Below are positions 1-13,914 of a DNA stretch of 64,000 bases, piece after piece. Made by a program: the position numbers and the translations under genes. This stretch comes from Rutidosis leptorrhynchoides (taxonomy: Eukaryota > Streptophyta > Magnoliopsida > Asterales > Asteraceae): NCBI RefSeq assembly GCF_046630445.1, contig NC_092341.1, positions 220,377,501-220,441,500 of the forward strand. Reading direction: 5' to 3'. The notes under the pieces are model-generated. The model was not told the origin of the DNA. It saw nothing but the letters and a program-made list of their open reading frames with translations, and ran no database searches. Position 1 is the first letter of the stretch. Every line of letters begins with the position of its first letter.

Positions 1-1137
1 CTAGTATTATCATTATTATAAGTATCATTATTTTAATAGATTGTTATTATCATTATTGTTATTATAATAAAAATTTATCATATACAAAACATACTAAATA
101 AAACTATATTATAATTAGTTAATTAAGGTATATAAAATAAATATAATTAATTAAGTTATTAATGAAACACATGATTTAAAATAACAATTAAAATCACTAA
201 TAATATATAAATTTGTTCGATTACTATTATATGTTTTAATATATATAATTGATATAGGTTCGTGAATCCAAGGTCAACCCTGCATTGTTCAATATCGTCA
301 TATGTATTTTTACTACAAAATACAGTATAGTGAGTTTCATTTGCTCCCTTTTTAAATGCTTTTGCAATATATATTTTTGAGACTGAGAATCCATGCGCTT
401 TTATAAATGTTTTACAAAATAGACACAAGTAATCGAAACTACATTCTATGGTTGGATTATCAAACCGAATATGCCCCTTTTTAGTCTGGTTATCTAAGAA
501 TTAGGGAACAGACACCCTAATTGACGCGAATCCTAAACATAGATCTATTGGGCCCAACAAGCCCCATCCAAAGTACCGGATGCTTTAGTATTTCGAATTA
601 ATCATGTCCGAAGGGAGTCCCGGAATGATGGGGATATTCTATATGCATCTTGTTAAGGTCAGTTACCAGGTGTTCACTCCATATGAATGATTTTTGTCTC
701 TATGCATGGGACGTATATTTATGAGAACTGGAAATGAAATTCTTGTGGTCTATTAAAATAATGGAAATAAATTATTATGATAAACTAATGAACTCACCAA
801 CCTTTTGGTTGACACTTTAAAGCATGTTTATTCTCAGGTATGAAAGAAATCTTCTGCTGTGCATTTGCTCATTTCAGAGAAATTACTTGGAGTCATTCAT
901 GACATATTTCAAAAGACGTTGCATTCGAGTCGTCGAGTTCATCAAGTTTAATACTAAGTCAATTTTAGTTGGATATATTATGAAATGGTATGCATGTCGT
1001 CAACTTTCGATGAAAAGAAATTTTGTCTTTTAAAAACGAATGCAATGTTTGTAAAATGTATCATATAGAGGTCAAGTACCTCGCGATGTAACCAAATGTA
1101 ATATATTCGTCCAGATCGATTAGGACGGGTCTTTACA
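1..1137 (+). mobile_element. 3' part of a long gypsy LTR (fossil)
   Basis: The right portion (about 257-1137) matches the reverse complement of the LTR at 38449-42319: shared blocks include the CTGAGAATNCATGCGC region, AAGCATGTTTATTCTCAGGT and the end GATTAGGACGGGTC. The first 250 bases are ATT-rich like the inner part of that LTR. No primer-binding site follows it and no internal region is attached, so it is a leftover LTR piece running off the window edge. An intron-acceptor-like TTATTCTCAG lies at 828-837. Confidence 0.75.
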
Positions 1138-1788
1138 CATTAACCCAACTAACACCCAATTACTTAGTAACTAGGTGTGCTAGTAATTAACTAACAAATT
1201 AAGACTCATAAACACCAATCAACACTTTGAAACCCTATGTTAGTTGTTATTGAGTCCTCATGACTCAATCTTACCCAAGAACACTCAAAATCACCAAATA
1301 TGGGTTTTATGTTCATCACTAACCCAAACCCTAACCCTTAAAAAAATTAAAATAAGGAAATCAAAGTTAGATCTTACCACCACAATCACAACGTAGCTAG
1401 TGATTAGATGAACAACTTTAACACATGCGGTTTGGCCCGAAATCAACTTCTTCCTCCTTGATTCGAGCTTTCTCTCTCTTAAATGGGTTTCTCTCTCTAA
1501 ACTTGAAGTAGAAAGATGAAGGTGGTTGAAAGTGGAGTTATGAAACTCCATCCACTGATCTTGTGGCCCTTAACTCGGCCCTAATTGAATTTACCAAAAA
1601 GCCCTTCCAACATATCAATTAAAAGAAACATAATCTGGCTACAGTAGCAGTGCACCACACACACCCTTAAGTGTGTGCTGAGCATACCCTGGTCTGGACA
1701 GGCTCTGACCTCTGTTTAACTGCACAATATTTCCCACACTTCAAGTACCCTATTTACACCACTGTACAATAATTATTCGGGTCTTACA
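1138..1788 (-). mobile_element. 5' part of another LTR (fossil)
   Basis: Read on the minus strand it starts TGTAAGACCCGAAT, a typical gypsy LTR start, and continues into a leader-like stretch rich in GAGAGAGA followed by a donor-like GGTGGTAAGATCT. The organisation resembles the first kilobase of the LTR at 57684 (TGTAACACCCG start, GA-rich leader, donor-like site). It is a partial LTR with no partner in the window. The open frame 1291-1551 inside it has no recognisable domain. Confidence 0.6.
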
Positions 1789-1799
1789 ACATGCTACTT

Positions 1800-3298
1800 C
1801 AAGTTGTTCGTTATACTGCTTAGTATAAGTATTATGAACAGTAGCACTGGCAGTTTCAGGTAGAGCTTCAGGTAAAGGATTTTACAGATGGTGCAACTTC
1901 CTTTCAGTCTTTAAGACAATCTGAAGGTTTCGATACCAGTCAATGAAGTTGTTACCATTTAATTTTTCCTTCTCAAGGATTTGGCCTTATGGTCATGTTG
2001 TTTACGGATTGAATTGCGTTTGATGTCATCTACAAAATAAACAAGGTTCTTTTAGTGTCTTCAATAATTATCCTTTTATAAATTAACTACCCATGTTTTA
2101 AAACCTTATAAAACTGTTAATTTTTTGTAAAAGGCTAAGATTCACATTGTGCTTCCACCATCACATCAGTTGATCTGCTAGCAATGGTGGATTCAATCGG
2201 TAGGCGGCGGGCACCAATTGCATTACAAGTGTTACTCTTAGATCTTTATGGGACTCACGACATATAGTGTCTAACACTAGTGTCACGCTGGCATGTTTAG
2301 TCCCATCCTTGCCTCAGGTTGCGGTCTCACCTCTCAACTCGATTAAGTCATCCAATTGTGAAGCGTGTAAAAATTAATCTAGGTCTCATGCATAGATAAT
2401 GATCACCTTGAGTTATAATTCAACTAGGTCTCACGCATAGTCAAAAAATAACGACAAGCGTTTCAACCGAATTGGACGGAACGACTTAAATTTATTATAC
2501 AATTTTAATAATCGTTTAGAAAAATTGTGTTACGAATATTACATGCATACAATATTCGCCTCACAAGTTAAAAACGGTTTAACTTAATTTTAATTATGTT
2601 TTGATTTTTAATTCTCATGGCAAATTATACACAATCACATAACATATAAAATGCAACCAAACATAACAAAACATAATATGTATGTGCATAGCCTCAACCG
2701 ATGAAAATCCTATGCTTGGTCTCACGAGCCATTATGAGAACCAAGCGGTCAACTAAAGGGACGATCACAAAAGTAAACCTTAGAAGCTCCCATTTGCGTC
2801 AAGATCTCATGATGACCAAGTGTCCTCCTTCACCGCATCTCTCTCAGCTTTTGTCCATTGACTTTACTGCAAGTGTGTCTTGATGGCCAAATTCCGTTCA
2901 CTTCAAGTCTTTAATCTTATCATGGAGGATACATTTATTATAAAATAAAATACAACTAATCTAGAATTGTAAATTACATAATTGGCTCAAAACGGCCTCC
3001 CAAAATAAAAGATTAAATTACATCCATAAATGGCCACAAAACAATGGCATCCAAACAACCATAACCATTCAAGATCATAACACATACACACGGTCTAAGT
3101 TTTCATCAGCTATGCACAATTAAATCATCATAATAATAACATGATCATGACAATAATTATGGCTTACTCCATGGCACAAGATGCATGTCTTGGCCATGGA
3201 TAAAAAAACATACAAATATATACACAAGCCATTTAAACAATAACAACCACACATAAATATTACTAACCGTATAAAAATATAAGAGGCTCTGATACCAC
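1800..3298 (-). mobile_element. Ty1/copia internal region with gag relic (fossil)
   Basis: This lies immediately inside the Copia LTR at 3299-4035 and its primer-binding site. Reading the minus strand from 3298 leftwards there is a long non-coding leader of about 1.3 kb. At about 1965-1835 comes a Copia gag segment, recognisable by the motif NFIDWYRNLQIVL (DWYRNLRIVL is typical of the UBN2/retrotran_gag_2 domain). The element is broken and ends against the LTR piece at 1138-1788. No protease, integrase or reverse transcriptase remains. The leader has two imperfect copies of CTAGGTCTCAYGCATAG (around 2380 and 2428). Confidence 0.7.
3286..3297 (-). other. Primer-binding site of the Copia element
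   Basis: The minus strand reads TGGTATCAGAGC, complementary to the 3' end of initiator Met-tRNA, directly after the LTR end CCCACA. Confidence 0.85.
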
Positions 3299-4035
<737 letters not shown>

Positions 4036-4079
4036 GTATTTACTCCGTATTACTTTGCCTTGGTGCATAAGTAAATTTA

Positions 4080-4136
4080 TTTATTAATTAATTTAATCAA
4101 TTAATTAATTAATTAATTAATTAATTAATTAATTGT
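4080..4136. repeat. (TTAA)n microsatellite
   Basis: Tandem TTAA/AATT units next to the Copia LTR, with slight interruptions at the left end. Confidence 0.9.
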
Positions 4137-4334
4137 ATTTAATTACTTGAATAATACACATCGCATATATATTATTTATTGACGTCTAGGTGTATATGTG
4201 TGTGACTCCGAAGGCTAACACGAATTTAGCCATATAGTTATGTGTTGTACCTTGCGCATAAATGCAACATAAAAAAGATGGGCCTTATAAGAAGATGGGC
4301 CTTATACAAAAAGATGATAATAATAATCATAATA

Positions 4335-4943
4335 CTAGTAGTCATAATATTGGCTGTCGACGTAGTAGCGTGGCTCCGGCTTTCGACCAAAAGCTTTTCT
4401 GATATAAGTTATGAAAACTATGATAAGTGCAGTAGCAACAAGTGATCCAACTATGATTGTGATTGCCTTCTTTGTCTCATAGTGTTTGCCTGTAAAGTTT
4501 ATTTATTTTTTATTAAAACATTATAAGAAAATTAGAAAATATAAATAAAAATCAACTCAGGCTTAATTTACCATGATGATGAGCATGAGATCGACGAGTA
4601 AAACACCTAGCATAACACTTAGAGAAATAAATATCACTAAAAATAGCACCACCACAATCCTCTTTCAGCTGTCCAATTGCGTCAATCAAACAATCGTGAC
4701 ACATCTCATAACTCAAATCTCCTGAACATTGAGCAACGCCTTCCATGTCATCAGAAGCCCCAACTCGATACAAACCCCCAACCGAACCCAAGGTGGCCAA
4801 CACTGAATCCCTCTGTCCCATAATTGCGGGATCATACCCAACTGATGGTCCACATTTCTTTGTCATAAACATCTTATCTTCCACACCAATAAAACTAGTA
4901 TTATCATATTTCACAAAACATCCTTCTAACTGTATCGCCCCAC
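4335..4943 (-). pseudogene. Plasmodesmata-located protein (PDLP/DUF26) 3' half, broken
   Basis: Two exons are visible on the minus strand. Exon A (4943-4572) encodes the end of one Gnk2/DUF26 domain (GGAIQLEGCFVKYDNTSF) and most of a second, with the C-x8-C-x2-C pattern in QCSGDLSYEMCHDC and a later CYARC. A donor follows (catg|GTAAAT), then an 82-bp intron (4571-4490) and an acceptor TTTACAG. Exon B (4489-4335) encodes KHYETKKAI, a hydrophobic membrane helix (ITIIVGSLVATALIIVFITY) and a basic cytoplasmic tail ending YYDY-stop. That is the layout of PDLPs, type I membrane proteins at plasmodesmata that carry two extracellular DUF26 domains. The 5' half (signal peptide, most of the first domain) is missing, and a TGA at 4945-4947 sits directly before GGAIQLEGC, where the family normally has Cys. 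The intron and reading frame are otherwise intact, so the decay is recent or the copy is a truncated duplicate. Confidence 0.85.
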
Positions 4944-5084
4944 CTCACGTTTGGGAACAAGGAGAAAACTTCTCAACAGTCAACATAGAATAACTTGAAG
5001 GTTTTACGGGCTTATGGGTCGTGGGCCAACAATATTTTGTTATCAAAGAAGTGAACCAATAACTTCCCAGGCTCTCTTCCACAA

Positions 5085-5690
5085 TTTTATTTCCGAAGGA
5101 AAACAATGGAAGGGGGAATAAATTAAAAAAAAATTGGTGTTCATGAATTTAGTAGGAAAGAAAAAAAAGGAAATGAATTGATGATTTTAGTAAAATTTTC
5201 TTTTCAATTTTTTCATCTAAATTGAAAAAAATCTCATTTTCTTCCCTTTCATTCCCCTTCGTTTCACTACTTTTCTTTCATGAATAAACTCGGGAACAAA
5301 GGAGTAAAATGAACAGTAAACTCAGGAACTTGCAATTAAATAATAATGGTGTTCCTAAGTTTTAAAGGAGAGTAAATGAAGGAAATTAAAGGAAAATTAT
5401 GTCTAATTTTCTCTCCAACAGTTCCTTCCAAATCGAAAAGATTTGCTTTTTTTTTCTCTTCTCTACATTTCTTTTCTTTTCTTTTCTCTTCTCTTCATTT
5501 CTTTTCTCTTTAAAAAAATCGAAAACAGGGCGTTGTGTTCCACAATTTAATTTTCAAAGGAAAAGAAAGGAAGCGAGAATAAATTAAAAAAAATTGGTAT
5601 TCTTGAGTTTTAGTATGATAAGAAAAAAAAAAGGAAATGGATTGAGGATTTTAGTCTAATTTTTCTTTTCAATCTTTCCTGTAAATGTCT
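5085..5690. repeat. Direct repeat pair in a purine/pyrimidine-rich intergenic stretch
   Basis: About 150 bases at 5085-5235 recur in imperfect form at 5540-5690: CACAATTT...GGAAAA...GAATAAATTAAAAAAAATTGG, then TTAG, GAAATG and GATTTTAGT blocks in the same order. Between them is a TTTTCT-rich tract. No gene is seen in 4990-5795 and the parent element was not recognised. Confidence 0.7.
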
Positions 5691-5795
5691 AAAGGAAATG
5701 ATAATCCATTGCTCGATTTTGAAATTTTACCTTAGTTATATCCATGTTACAAAGTTTTTTATTTTGGGTATCTCAGTGTACAAGACTCGTTTTGC

Positions 5796-5800
5796 GAACC
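5796..5800. repeat. Target-site duplication GAACC (left)
   Basis: GAACC abuts the LTR start and recurs at 17046-17050 directly after the 3' LTR end. This fixes both ends of the 5801-17045 element. Confidence 0.95.
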
Positions 5801-8800
5801 TGTAACGACCCTGGATTTTCCAACGTTATTTATTAATAATAATTATTATTAATACTTATGATTAAACGAATGTATGTTGTTACATTTACATGTTGCCATG
5901 ATTGCCCGTACTTGACTTTAAATGCCCGAAACGTCTTTGCAACACACGAAACTTTCACGAATAATATTTTTAGAATATTATTTACATTCATGATTGATTT
6001 TATTAATCATTTTAATTAACTAAGGTTAAAGGTTACTAGTTAATTACTTGAGCTCTTGTTGAATTTATTTGTTAATTACTTGAACTTGGGCCTTTATTAG
6101 TGTTAATGGACCCATGAAGCCCACCATACTTCTTTAGTGGACTAATTAAGCCCATACTTACATGTAAGTATTATTTAGATGGAAACTAGCTAGTTTAAGA
6201 CACTTGAAATCTAGTTACTACATAATCCCCATGAAACCCCATCTATTAACCAACTTTTTAAGACTTTGCACACAAGGAACTAGTAGACAACTCACCCCTC
6301 CCCTTTTGCTTGGAAACCGTCGGTTTGGTGTAGCCATAAGGGAGTTTTGGTTTCAATTTTTCATTACTTACTTACTCATATTCTCTCATTTCCAAAAACA
6401 CACACATACTTGCTTCATCTTTTCTCTCATTTTTCTTTCTTTCTTGTAAGTATTATGAACAACTCTTCTTCCTTTTCTTTTTCTTAACAACCGTAGCCTA
6501 AGCTACTAAGATCATCATCATCATCTTTTGTAACATGTTGTTGTTTACTTGATCATTGTTTACTTACTTACTAGTGGTTGTTTGTTACTTACTTACTAGT
6601 TTTCAAGAATCAAACTTGTTAGTTTAATTCTTCTTTTATCTTGTATTTACAAGAACACTCAAGAACATAAACTTACTAGTTTATAATTCTACTTTATTTG
6701 TTTTAAAAGATTTAAGGTTCATGTGTTGTAAATCATAATTGTAATTCATGTTAGTAAACTTTAAAGTTTACTCTCTTAAAGATCAAACTTTGGTTTGTAT
6801 CTTTAAAGTATGAACAACAATGAACTAGTTGCTTGTTTATTTAGTTTATCACTTCATTCTTGCACTTTAATTTCATGTTTGTTAGTTTAAAAGGTCAAGT
6901 ATTACAAGTTAGTCTTGATCTCATAACTTTCTTGAACCTGAAGTTAAATTTAAAGGTTCAAGAACATAGAAGTCTAACTTACTAGTTATAACTTCAAATA
7001 CTTTTGTAAGATCTAAGTTTATATAGCTTATGGTCTTCTTATTTTTGTCATGAACAATAGCTTTCAAGCTTACATACACTTTACTTGATGATAATCTAAG
7101 TTTTGTAACTTTTGGTTTCATTAAAGTAAAGATTCATGTGTTATTACTTAAGGTTTAACTTAATAACTTTAGATCAAGACTTTTGAGTCTTGGATCTTCA
7201 AGATCAAACTAAGAACCATGTTCTACATCTTATGATCTTGATTAGTTAGTTTACTTGCAAGTTTGTAGTTCAATATTTCTTTTATATTTCATGTATGTGT
7301 AAAATCTAAGACTTTGATGTAACTTTAGTTCATCAAGACACTTGCAACACTTAATTGAGTTGTGTTACTTATATTAGACTTACACAAGGGTTTTGATGGT
7401 CAAAACTTGGTAAAGATGATGTAAACACATCAATGAGTTGTACACTTGAAGCTATATGCATCAAGGATGAGAACCATGATGAACATCAAGCACCAAGACC
7501 CACCGGAATCCATTTATTTTTCTGTTTTCTGTTTTCTGGTTTCTGTAACAGACCAGTACACCTGGGCTAGTGTAACCATTATTTTCAGATAGCTCAGTTT
7601 GTGTAGATAATTTTTCATTTAAGACTCGTCTTCATCCGAGTTACGGTTTAGGATTTATGGCCCTCCGACCGTCACTATGTCCTTTTAACGTTGTGCTAGA
7701 AATTCTGACCAACTCGCACTTAGACCATCGCCACGGTCAAACTAAGACGGGTTTACTTCTGAAAACTTTACCACAACTAAAGGACTCATATACGGAGCCA
7801 TGTCCACTGGTCTCACCTCTGTTCGGTTTGTGTAGAGGCCGTGGTGACTGATCCAAGTCAGCCTTTGTTTTAAACTTCTTTCATGAACGAAACTTACTTT
7901 ACGCCTTTTGTTTGATGATGAATGATGATGACCTTTAAGACCTAATTTACATACATTTAAACCTATTGAGACGATTTACTAACTTAGTAATATTTGACTT
8001 AGGTTGAGGACTTTCCGGACCTACAAACTTGCTTATTTCCCGAATCATATTTTACCGCTACTTTATCATTGTGAGTTATAGCATTCCCTTTTACTTTAAC
8101 TTATTTTGAGAACTGAGAATACATGCGGATTTTATGTTTTACATAAAAGCCACGAGTACTTAAACTTTATATATGTGTGGGTTATACAACGGCAGAAACA
8201 TTCCCTTTAGCTCGGTAACGTTTAGTCATTGGTTTTTGAACCGGTGAACGCGAATCTTAGATATGGATCCATAGGGTTTGACATCCCCACTCGGGCTAGT
8301 CGCGCTAGCAGTCAACGAGTGTTTAATACTTCGTAAACATACGCACTTGCCAAGTGTACTTTCTGGGGGTGATATATTATTAAACGTTAAGTTAGTTACC
8401 GAGTGCCCACGGTTGAGCATATACTTAAACATACTGATTTGGATTACTGTTTTGAAAAACTCTTTGTAGCACTGAAATCTCGTAGCCTACCTTACATTCC
8501 TGTTATACTTAAACTATAGCTCACCAACATTCGTGTTGACGTTTTTAAGCATGTTTTTCTCAGGTGCTTAAGGTTTTCTTGCTTCCGCTGTACTAGTCAT
8601 GCTTTGTAGATACCTGCTGCGCTTATTAGAGTTGTCACCGCATGAAACGTTATTTTGCATTCAAACATGATACTTTTGAACGATATATTTGTAATGACCT
8701 ATGGGTCATGCACTATTACTTATGCTTGCTATTCGTAGAAGCATACTTTTGGGATATTAAACATTTGATGTTGATTAAGACATCACTTTTATTATGAATG

Positions 8801-8891
8801 CAAACTCTTTTGAAATCGCATATAGTACTTAACCTTGTAATGATTCTGTTGTTGATGGTCCGTACATGTTGATTTAGTATGGGGCATCACA
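5801..8891 (+). repeat. 5' LTR, 3091 bp
   Basis: It starts TGTAACGACCCTGG and ends GGGGCATCACA. It carries a CT-rich leader (about 6350-6445) ending in a donor-like CTTGTAAGTATT at 6446, and an acceptor-like block AAGCATGTTTTTCTCAGGT near 8549-8565. Small open frames inside it recur in the 3' LTR but show no domain. Confidence 0.95.
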
Positions 8892-8893
8892 TT

Positions 8894-8905
8894 TGGTATC
8901 AGAGC
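8894..8905 (+). other. Primer-binding site
   Basis: TGGTATCAGAGC, complementary to the initiator Met-tRNA 3' end, two bases after the LTR. Confidence 0.9.
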
Positions 8906-8989
8906 ATTGGTTGTAGGGAGTTAGGTTGCATTAGTGAGTCTAAGACCGACCCGACTAGGATTCACTAATAGGACTAATCTACAACCTGC

Positions 8990-9240
8990 TAGTTTACTTG
9001 TTTCCGCTGAACTTACTGCATACTGCTGCTTGCTTTTACTACTATATATCGTATGCTGCTACTTGTTTACACTACTGCACGATATTACCTACTTTCGATT
9101 GCATGCTACTGTGTTATATTACTGCATGCTACTATCTGCATTTAGCATGTTACCTCGGTATGATACTGTTACTATTGCCATGCTACGTGCTGCTATAAAC
9201 GATCTAGGCTGCTGTAGTTGTTATGCCTGATTACGCTCTT
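8990..9240 (+). repeat. TGCTAC/TACTGC-rich low-complexity tract
   Basis: Degenerate repeats of the hexamers TGCTAC and TACTGC just inside the element. The open frames 8934-9230 and 8998-9198 are translations of this tract and have no domain. Confidence 0.6.
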
Positions 9241-10876
9241 GCTACCTGTCTACTATCCACTATACCGACTTGGAGAACTTATCCTTTCGGGTTCAGATGT
9301 TTTCCTGAACTACATTCCCACTCATCTAACCCTAAGAACTTGTAGTGTAATCCACCTGTTACTACTGTTCCACCGTTCTAGAGATCGAAACATTACTTCA
9401 CGCAATCTAGAAGATTGATCAGTTGACACATACACTGTACGCTTTCATGACCGTCACTTAACTCTTTCATTCTTCACGACTGCTCAACGATCTAACGACA
9501 CTTCTGCACTTAGGTCCCTACCACTCCTAGACATTGGAGAAGTCGGGAAGGCATTCCCTTTAATGAGGTCATAGTGTCTTCTACTAATACTCAGCCATAC
9601 CCAAAGACTTGCGAGTCGCCTCGAGACATATCGTATCACAACTTGCTACACGTACAACTCGACGCGAGACCTGAAATGAATATCTAGAAGGAACCTAACA
9701 ACGTTACCTGAATCCGAACCTTTGAAGAAACTTCGGGACACTTAGGCATTAATACATGATCTACGGAACCTACGCACCCACATCGAGAAACTGTGAGATT
9801 AGTTATGTCGATTCCGTTTTGAGATGACATAGATAAAGCACCGTTAGATGAAATTGTGTATAATTGGAAGTGATCACGTTACATTGACCATATGAAATGA
9901 TATTGGAATGAACATACGATTTAGTACAATATAATGACGCCAGGCCAGCATGATTATATTGAAGTAAATCATGCAGAAGTTCCAATGTTACTACATGAGG
10001 AATATGGGGTGATCCAGGGAAAATTTTGGCAGGGATCATTTGAGCATACGTATCATAGTCTGTTAAAGGTAGGGAAGGAATAACCACGTAACCCAGATAC
10101 TATACAAGAAGGGCTTTGATTGCAGAACTAATAACCCGAAAATTTGTTATAGATATCGACACCCTGGATATTTAAGGAAAAAAAAGCCCTCATATAGGAA
10201 AAACTTTAAACTTACCTACGGTAAAGCAATCGTTATGGAAACTTGCATGAACTCTAAAATTAGTTAGGGTACATTTCGTCACATTTCGTCACAACGTTTT
10301 GTTTTCTGAAAGTTGTTTAATAATAGAACGATAGAAACCTTATATCTAAGAACTTTAGCGTTATGAATAATAAGCCATTAATAACCATGGGAATTAAGTA
10401 TTTTACAGGACAAGCAAATGGTAAGCTAAGGAAGATAGGGGAATAATTTAAGGTAGTACTTTAAGATTAACAGGTGGGTCATTTGGAGATGACCTCATAT
10501 TAACCAAACTTGGGAGTTTTAATGTAGTAGTTGAAAAGGATTAAGTTACCTACGTACAGGCATATGTTATTTGAAAAGATTGATAAAATTTTCACGGCAG
10601 TATAATAAGATTTGGTTGGAATGAACCTTAAGATTTACCTAATACTCATCAAGTTAGGAAGCTTTGATGAAATAGTTGGAACGAACTAACTTTCAAGGAT
10701 GAAAGTGAAGGATATTTATAGTAAGAAAATTATTCGTATATCTCGTGAGAATGGTGAGCCAAAAGCCATTTGGGTTACTACAACAAACCTAAATCCCACA
10801 ATGAAAGTGGGAAGGAATAACAATGGATTTCATCACGAAGCTACTGAAAACAGTAGGCGGTTAGAACATCATCTGG

Positions 10877-10990
10877 GTTATTATTAACCATCTCGCCAAA
10901 ACTGCTCACTTTCTAGCCATGAAAGAAACCGATACAATGGACAAACTTGCACAACGATACTTAAAGAAAATTGTATCCTGTCACTTCAGC
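10877..10990 (+). mobile_element. Gypsy integrase relic
   Basis: A short stretch reads WVIINHLAKTAHFLAMKETD and then MDKLAQRYLKKIV, matching the integrase core signature WVIVDRLTKSAHFLP...E.LA.LY...IV of Ty3/gypsy elements of the chromovirus branch. It is a fossil in a region otherwise without coding content. Confidence 0.75.
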
Positions 10991-12530
10991 AATTCAAGTT
11001 CTATATTGAGGATTACCCAAGAATCTCATTTGATACTCATTCTTACGCAACTCTAAATCCTAACTTATTACGAGGAATTTCTTATTCGATGATAACCACA
11101 CCACCATCCTTTTTCTTCGATATTAGTCATAACAGTTCGAAATTTTCCAAAAATCAATGGGTGGTTCATTCTCATCCTCATACTCTCCCATTCGTATCTC
11201 ACTTATAAGCAACAACTTCACACTTAAGCGTTTTTGGTCAAAGGACTTATGCCCTACTAATAGTCGTCAATCACATATAAATTCAATGGTTTTTATTACC
11301 TCAAATATCACTCAAAATTTTCAAAAGTCTTTTACTCGATTCTCATCAATCTTTTCCAACTTGTATCCTCCGAAATATGAAAATTTTGTTTGCCAAAATC
11401 TTACACACATTATTTTACTGTGCTATCCTCTCAAAGCTTTATAAAAATAAATGTATTTTGTTCGCCATTCGCGCAAATTTTGAAATCATATACGTTATAT
11501 AAAATAAAGTAAATGATTACTTATCTTTGACAAATACATGTAAAATTTTACTTTCACTCTTACAAATCAAATCTTTTGTTCAAAATATATTTTACTTTGA
11601 ATGGTACGGGTTGTACATAACCCTAGTTTACTAAAACTTCATTTCTTTCCATACATTGTCACCTTAAACAATTTCTATAAAATTTTTCGGTGCATGCTAT
11701 ATAAAATTCTCCGTTGCTCATTCATACCCAAGTCATCATGAAGACTTTACAACCGTCGAAAGCGAGAGATTCATGTGTGTATGGGTTGAAGACACTTCTG
11801 CCACGTCATTCAGAGCCTTTGGGCATCCACAGACACTTAAACCATTTAAAAATCATTGCGTTACCCCAAGAACCTTATTTTCCACGCCTGTTGGAACAAT
11901 GCTCTTTCTTACATAACTCTAAGTCCTGACTTATTTCAAGGGATCCTCATTTAGTGGTATTAATACCATCATTATTCCGACTTTAATACTAGTCATAACC
12001 TGTTTGGCACTTTGCAAATTCAAGAAGCAATTAACTTCTCATCCTCGTGCTTTATCCTTCGTACCCCACTTTTAGCAACGGCTTCGCACGTGAATATTTT
12101 TGGCCCAAAGACTTGTCTCCTAATAATTACCCAAAACTGCATTTATGTCATTAGTTTTCAATACCTAGTAACTGGTCACCCAATGATTCAAAGCTTTTCC
12201 ACTCAATCTTTTTCAACTCGTAACCTTTGAAATACGAAAAACTATGTTTATCGAAATTTTTACACGTTGTTTATTTGTGCGGTCCTCACAAGATTTACAG
12301 ACAATGAAAATTCTAAAAACTTTTCTGTCACTTATACGATTTGTAAAATCGTATATGTATAAATTTATACTTACTTATTTTGATACTAAGTTATATCTTC
12401 AAATTATTTAAAAAAAAAACCGCTCCTTTACCGAGTTATTCAACTTAAGTCAAATAGTTTTGTGCAAAATGGTACACATTGTACCTACTTCTAAATTTAC
12501 TAGGAACTTCGTTCCGTTTACGTTGTCACA
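10985..12530 (+). repeat. Diverged tandem duplication, unit about 860-870 bp
   Basis: Blocks at about 10985-11660 recur in the same order at about 11855-12530. Examples are ATAACTCTAAGTCCTGACTT versus GCAACTCTAAATCCTAACTT, TTCTCATCCTC, TTTTTGG-CAAAGGACTT versus TTTTTGG-CAAAGACTT, TCAATCTTTT-CAACT-GTA, and the CATTGTCACC/CGTTGTCACA end. Divergence is high, so it predates the insertion of this copy. No protein domain was recognised. Confidence 0.6.
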
Positions 12531-13914
12531 ACAAACATTTAAAGGTTTTGTTTTTTAAAACTCCGTTAGTTGATTTTATTAAAGGTTTTCGTATTATACT
12601 ACACCATGTGTGGAACACACTTTTTTTCTCGCCCTCTGTTAAGAGATGAAACTTACTATTAAGACTTGAGCCACTTTGGATGGCGGTTTTATAAAACTTG
12701 TTAGAAAATCTTTGCACCCATAAAATGTTCTTTTTAAAGCTAGACATGACAAAAAAAACGCGGGTCGATAAATCGGTTTTCTGAGGTACACTTATTGGTC
12801 ACCTTATTGTAGGAAAGGTACTAGGTGGGTTACTGTTCTCAATACTTCACGACGAATCACAACACCCTCGTAAACTTCATCTCTATGAATCAGTATGTTG
12901 AGACACAAGAATCATTTTTGGAGATTCTTTTCACTCGGAGTAAACCATTCATTAGGACCCAGGGTTCATGTATCTCCTCATCCGCACATCCCCTTAAGTA
13001 CACGGATAAATTCAAAACGAACCACTCGAAAAGTTCACTCTCGTTCAAGACCACACCTTTTCGTGCAACTTTCTTTCGGAAATGTAATATAAGATACTTT
13101 GAGAACCTATGAATCTCGTTATCCCTTTTGGGAAGAGACTGCTTAAAACATCTACGGCGCTCAGGTGGATACTCTATATATTTCTTCCTTCATTGGTGGC
13201 AACTGTATGTTGCTCTAGTTAACGTTAACCCTAACTTCAACATGTAACTGAAAGGATGAAGTTACATTGCGGAACTGTGTTTTCATTTCATCAAAGGATA
13301 GGTTCACCTGCGGTATGGTAAATTAGGTGATGTCTTTCATTGTTCGTTCAGACCGTCCTGAAGACACTATGAATAATTATGGCTTGCAAGTCCGATTGGT
13401 CACTTTCAGCTAAAGTTTTGATTCACTTATTCAAATGAAACGTTCTTATATATCGAGTTCTTTATGCCTCTGGCCTCCTTTCAAAATCAAGGGATTAGTA
13501 CAATCCGTGGCTAACACTATCCAGACTTCAAAACGCATGGTTGTGATCATCATGTTTTCCATCCTACCTGTCAGATTATTATTACGACATAAACGCTCAA
13601 TGTTTTAAATGAGTTTAGAAACATTCATGATGCATTTCACGCATCCAGCTCACTGAAGATGCCTGTAAGGCTAAACACACCCTCTTTCCTTTCGTGGATA
13701 TACATTCAGATGACATACTCATGTCAATCAGAAACGAAATCAATTTGTTGATCTCTTAGGACAAGAGACTTAATTAACGGCATATACCTATTCTCACTTT
13801 CATACGCTGAAGTACCTTTCAAGGTAAATAACTCACTTCTGAGCCCACGGGTCTCACGGAACTTTGATATGCCCTTCTTATTCAAATACGGTACCATTGT
13901 TTGGTCACTCCTTA

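Noticed and set aside
9803-10087. 94-codon minus-strand frame as a gene
   Set aside because: It lies in the non-coding interior of the 5801 element and matches no domain I know.
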